Under the pieces are notes generated by a model. That model ran no database searches. It was not told the DNA's origin and saw only the letters and a program-made list of their open reading frames with translations. The position numbers were made by a program, and so were the translations under genes. From the NCBI GenBank assembly GCA_022560215.1, contig JADFTO010000176.1, forward strand, positions 1 through 5,645: a stretch of DNA of 5,645 nucleotides, given 5' to 3'. Origin of the DNA: Pseudomonadota bacterium. Lineage in GTDB: Bacteria; Pseudomonadota; Alphaproteobacteria; Rhodospirillales; 2-02-FULL-58-16. Positions 5,068-5,645 of this stretch are shown here, piece by piece; position 1 is the first letter of the stretch; each line of letters starts with the position of its first letter.

Positions 5068-5645
5068 GCGGTCTCCTGCCCCAATCCCTGGATGGCGCCC
5101 GCCAGCTTCGCCGCCTGGCCGGCGCCGTCGAGCAGGGCCTGGGCCTGCTGGGCCTGGGCGCGGGCCTGGCGCGCGGCCTCCACGTCCTTGCGGGGGCGCA
5201 CGTAGCGGCTGGGGAAGCCGTGGACGGAGGGGCCGTCGCGGGCGATCTCGTCGCCGTCGTAGTTGTCCCAGATCTCGGGCTGCATGGCGGCCAGCGGCGC
5301 CATCAGCTCCAGGTGCCGGGCGAAGCCCGCGGACTCGATCTGCATGCGGGCCTGTTCAACGGGGCTCGCGTACTCGAAGCGGACATCCCGGCCGTTAAGG
5401 ATTTCCGGGGCCTCGGGGAAGGCGCCCGCCCGCATCAGGATGCGGAACGAGCGCTCCACCACCGGCGTGTTGTAGTCGGCCTCCAGCCGCCCGAACACGG
5501 GGCCGATGGTGCGGATGAACTCGTCCTTGCGCTCCAGCACTTCCGTCGCCGTCATGGACGGCGCGTCGATGGGCAAATTCAGCACGTTCCTGAAGAAGGC
5601 GGCGAAAATCTGCTCGCGGACGTCGTTCTGCATCTCGCGGCCAAG
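5064..5645 (-). CDS. Podovirus-type head-tail connecting (portal) protein, C-terminal part
   Basis: The reading frame is open to the right edge of the window (codons for LGRE precede the first Met at 5633), so the 193 residues seen are the C-terminal end of a longer protein; portals of this type are usually 500 residues or more. The sequence resembles the C-terminal region of podovirus head-to-tail connecting proteins (Head_tail_con family): an FRNVLNLP segment, then MTATEVLERKDEF followed by IGPVFGRLEADYNTPVVER and RILMRAGAFPEAP. The last ~45 residues are Ala/Gln-rich and probably helical (ARQARAQAQQAQALL), as in portal crown or barrel tails. The portal is the dodecameric DNA channel at one capsid vertex and nucleates head assembly. 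The stop overlaps the start of the next gene as ATGA (5064-5067), implying translational coupling. Family assignment is from recall of motifs, not a search. Confidence 0.85.
   Translation of the reverse strand, partial: LGREMQNDVREQIFAAFFRNVLNLPIDAPSMTATEVLERKDEFIRTIGPVFGRLEADYNTPVVERSFRILMRAGAFPEAPEILNGRDVRFEYASPVEQARMQIESAGFARHLELMAPLAAMQPEIWDNYDGDEIARDGPSVHGFPSRYVRPRKDVEAARQARAQAQQAQALLDGAGQAAKLAGAIQGLGQETA

Noticed and set aside
1..5645. CRISPR arrays, tRNA genes, insertion sequences or attachment sites
   Set aside because: I looked for regularly spaced repeats, cloverleaf sequence and transposase motifs and saw none; the few repeats present are explained by the duplication and by the spacer motif.

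Overview
The window is GC-rich and every gene I can support lies on the minus strand, so it reads from high to low coordinates. It is the head-assembly module of a tailed phage or prophage of podovirus type, probably from a proteobacterial host (alphaproteobacterial-like by composition; the host is an inference). Order in the direction of transcription: C-terminal part of the head-tail connecting (portal) protein (5645-5064), a small Bbp19-like protein (5067-4720), a cell-wall hydrolase with two peptidoglycan-binding repeats and an M23 zinc peptidase domain (4711-3635), a secreted cysteine-rich protein of unknown function (3638-3018), a decayed mosaic remnant (3017-2817), a scaffolding protein (2811-1921), a gene-free spacer with hairpins (1920-1654), the major capsid protein (1653-793), a beta-rich virion-associated protein (778-233), an intrinsic terminator (218-185) and a short ORF resembling the start of a Rossmann-like phage protein (184-29), which stops at an amber codon.

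The head genes form a translationally coupled operon. There are ATGA overlaps at 5064-5067 and 3635-3638, and a stop/Shine-Dalgarno overlap at 787-795. The portal is the DNA entry ring, the scaffold directs assembly of the procapsid from the coat protein, and the gene after the coat is probably a decoration or head-completion protein.

The most interesting part is 2817-4764. A hydrolase plus secreted-protein cassette sits between the Bbp19-like gene and the scaffold gene, where it interrupts an otherwise standard head-gene order. Just upstream of the scaffold gene is a remnant joining a degraded copy of the hydrolase's second peptidoglycan-binding repeat to a copy of the last codons and translation-initiation region of the Bbp19-like gene. 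These two blocks lie in the opposite order to the intact genes. That is the pattern left by tandem duplication followed by deletion, and it suggests how the cassette arrived or rearranged. Parts of the cassette also look more AT-rich than the flanking head genes. The secreted protein, translationally coupled to a peptidoglycan hydrolase, is the best candidate here for an undescribed function.
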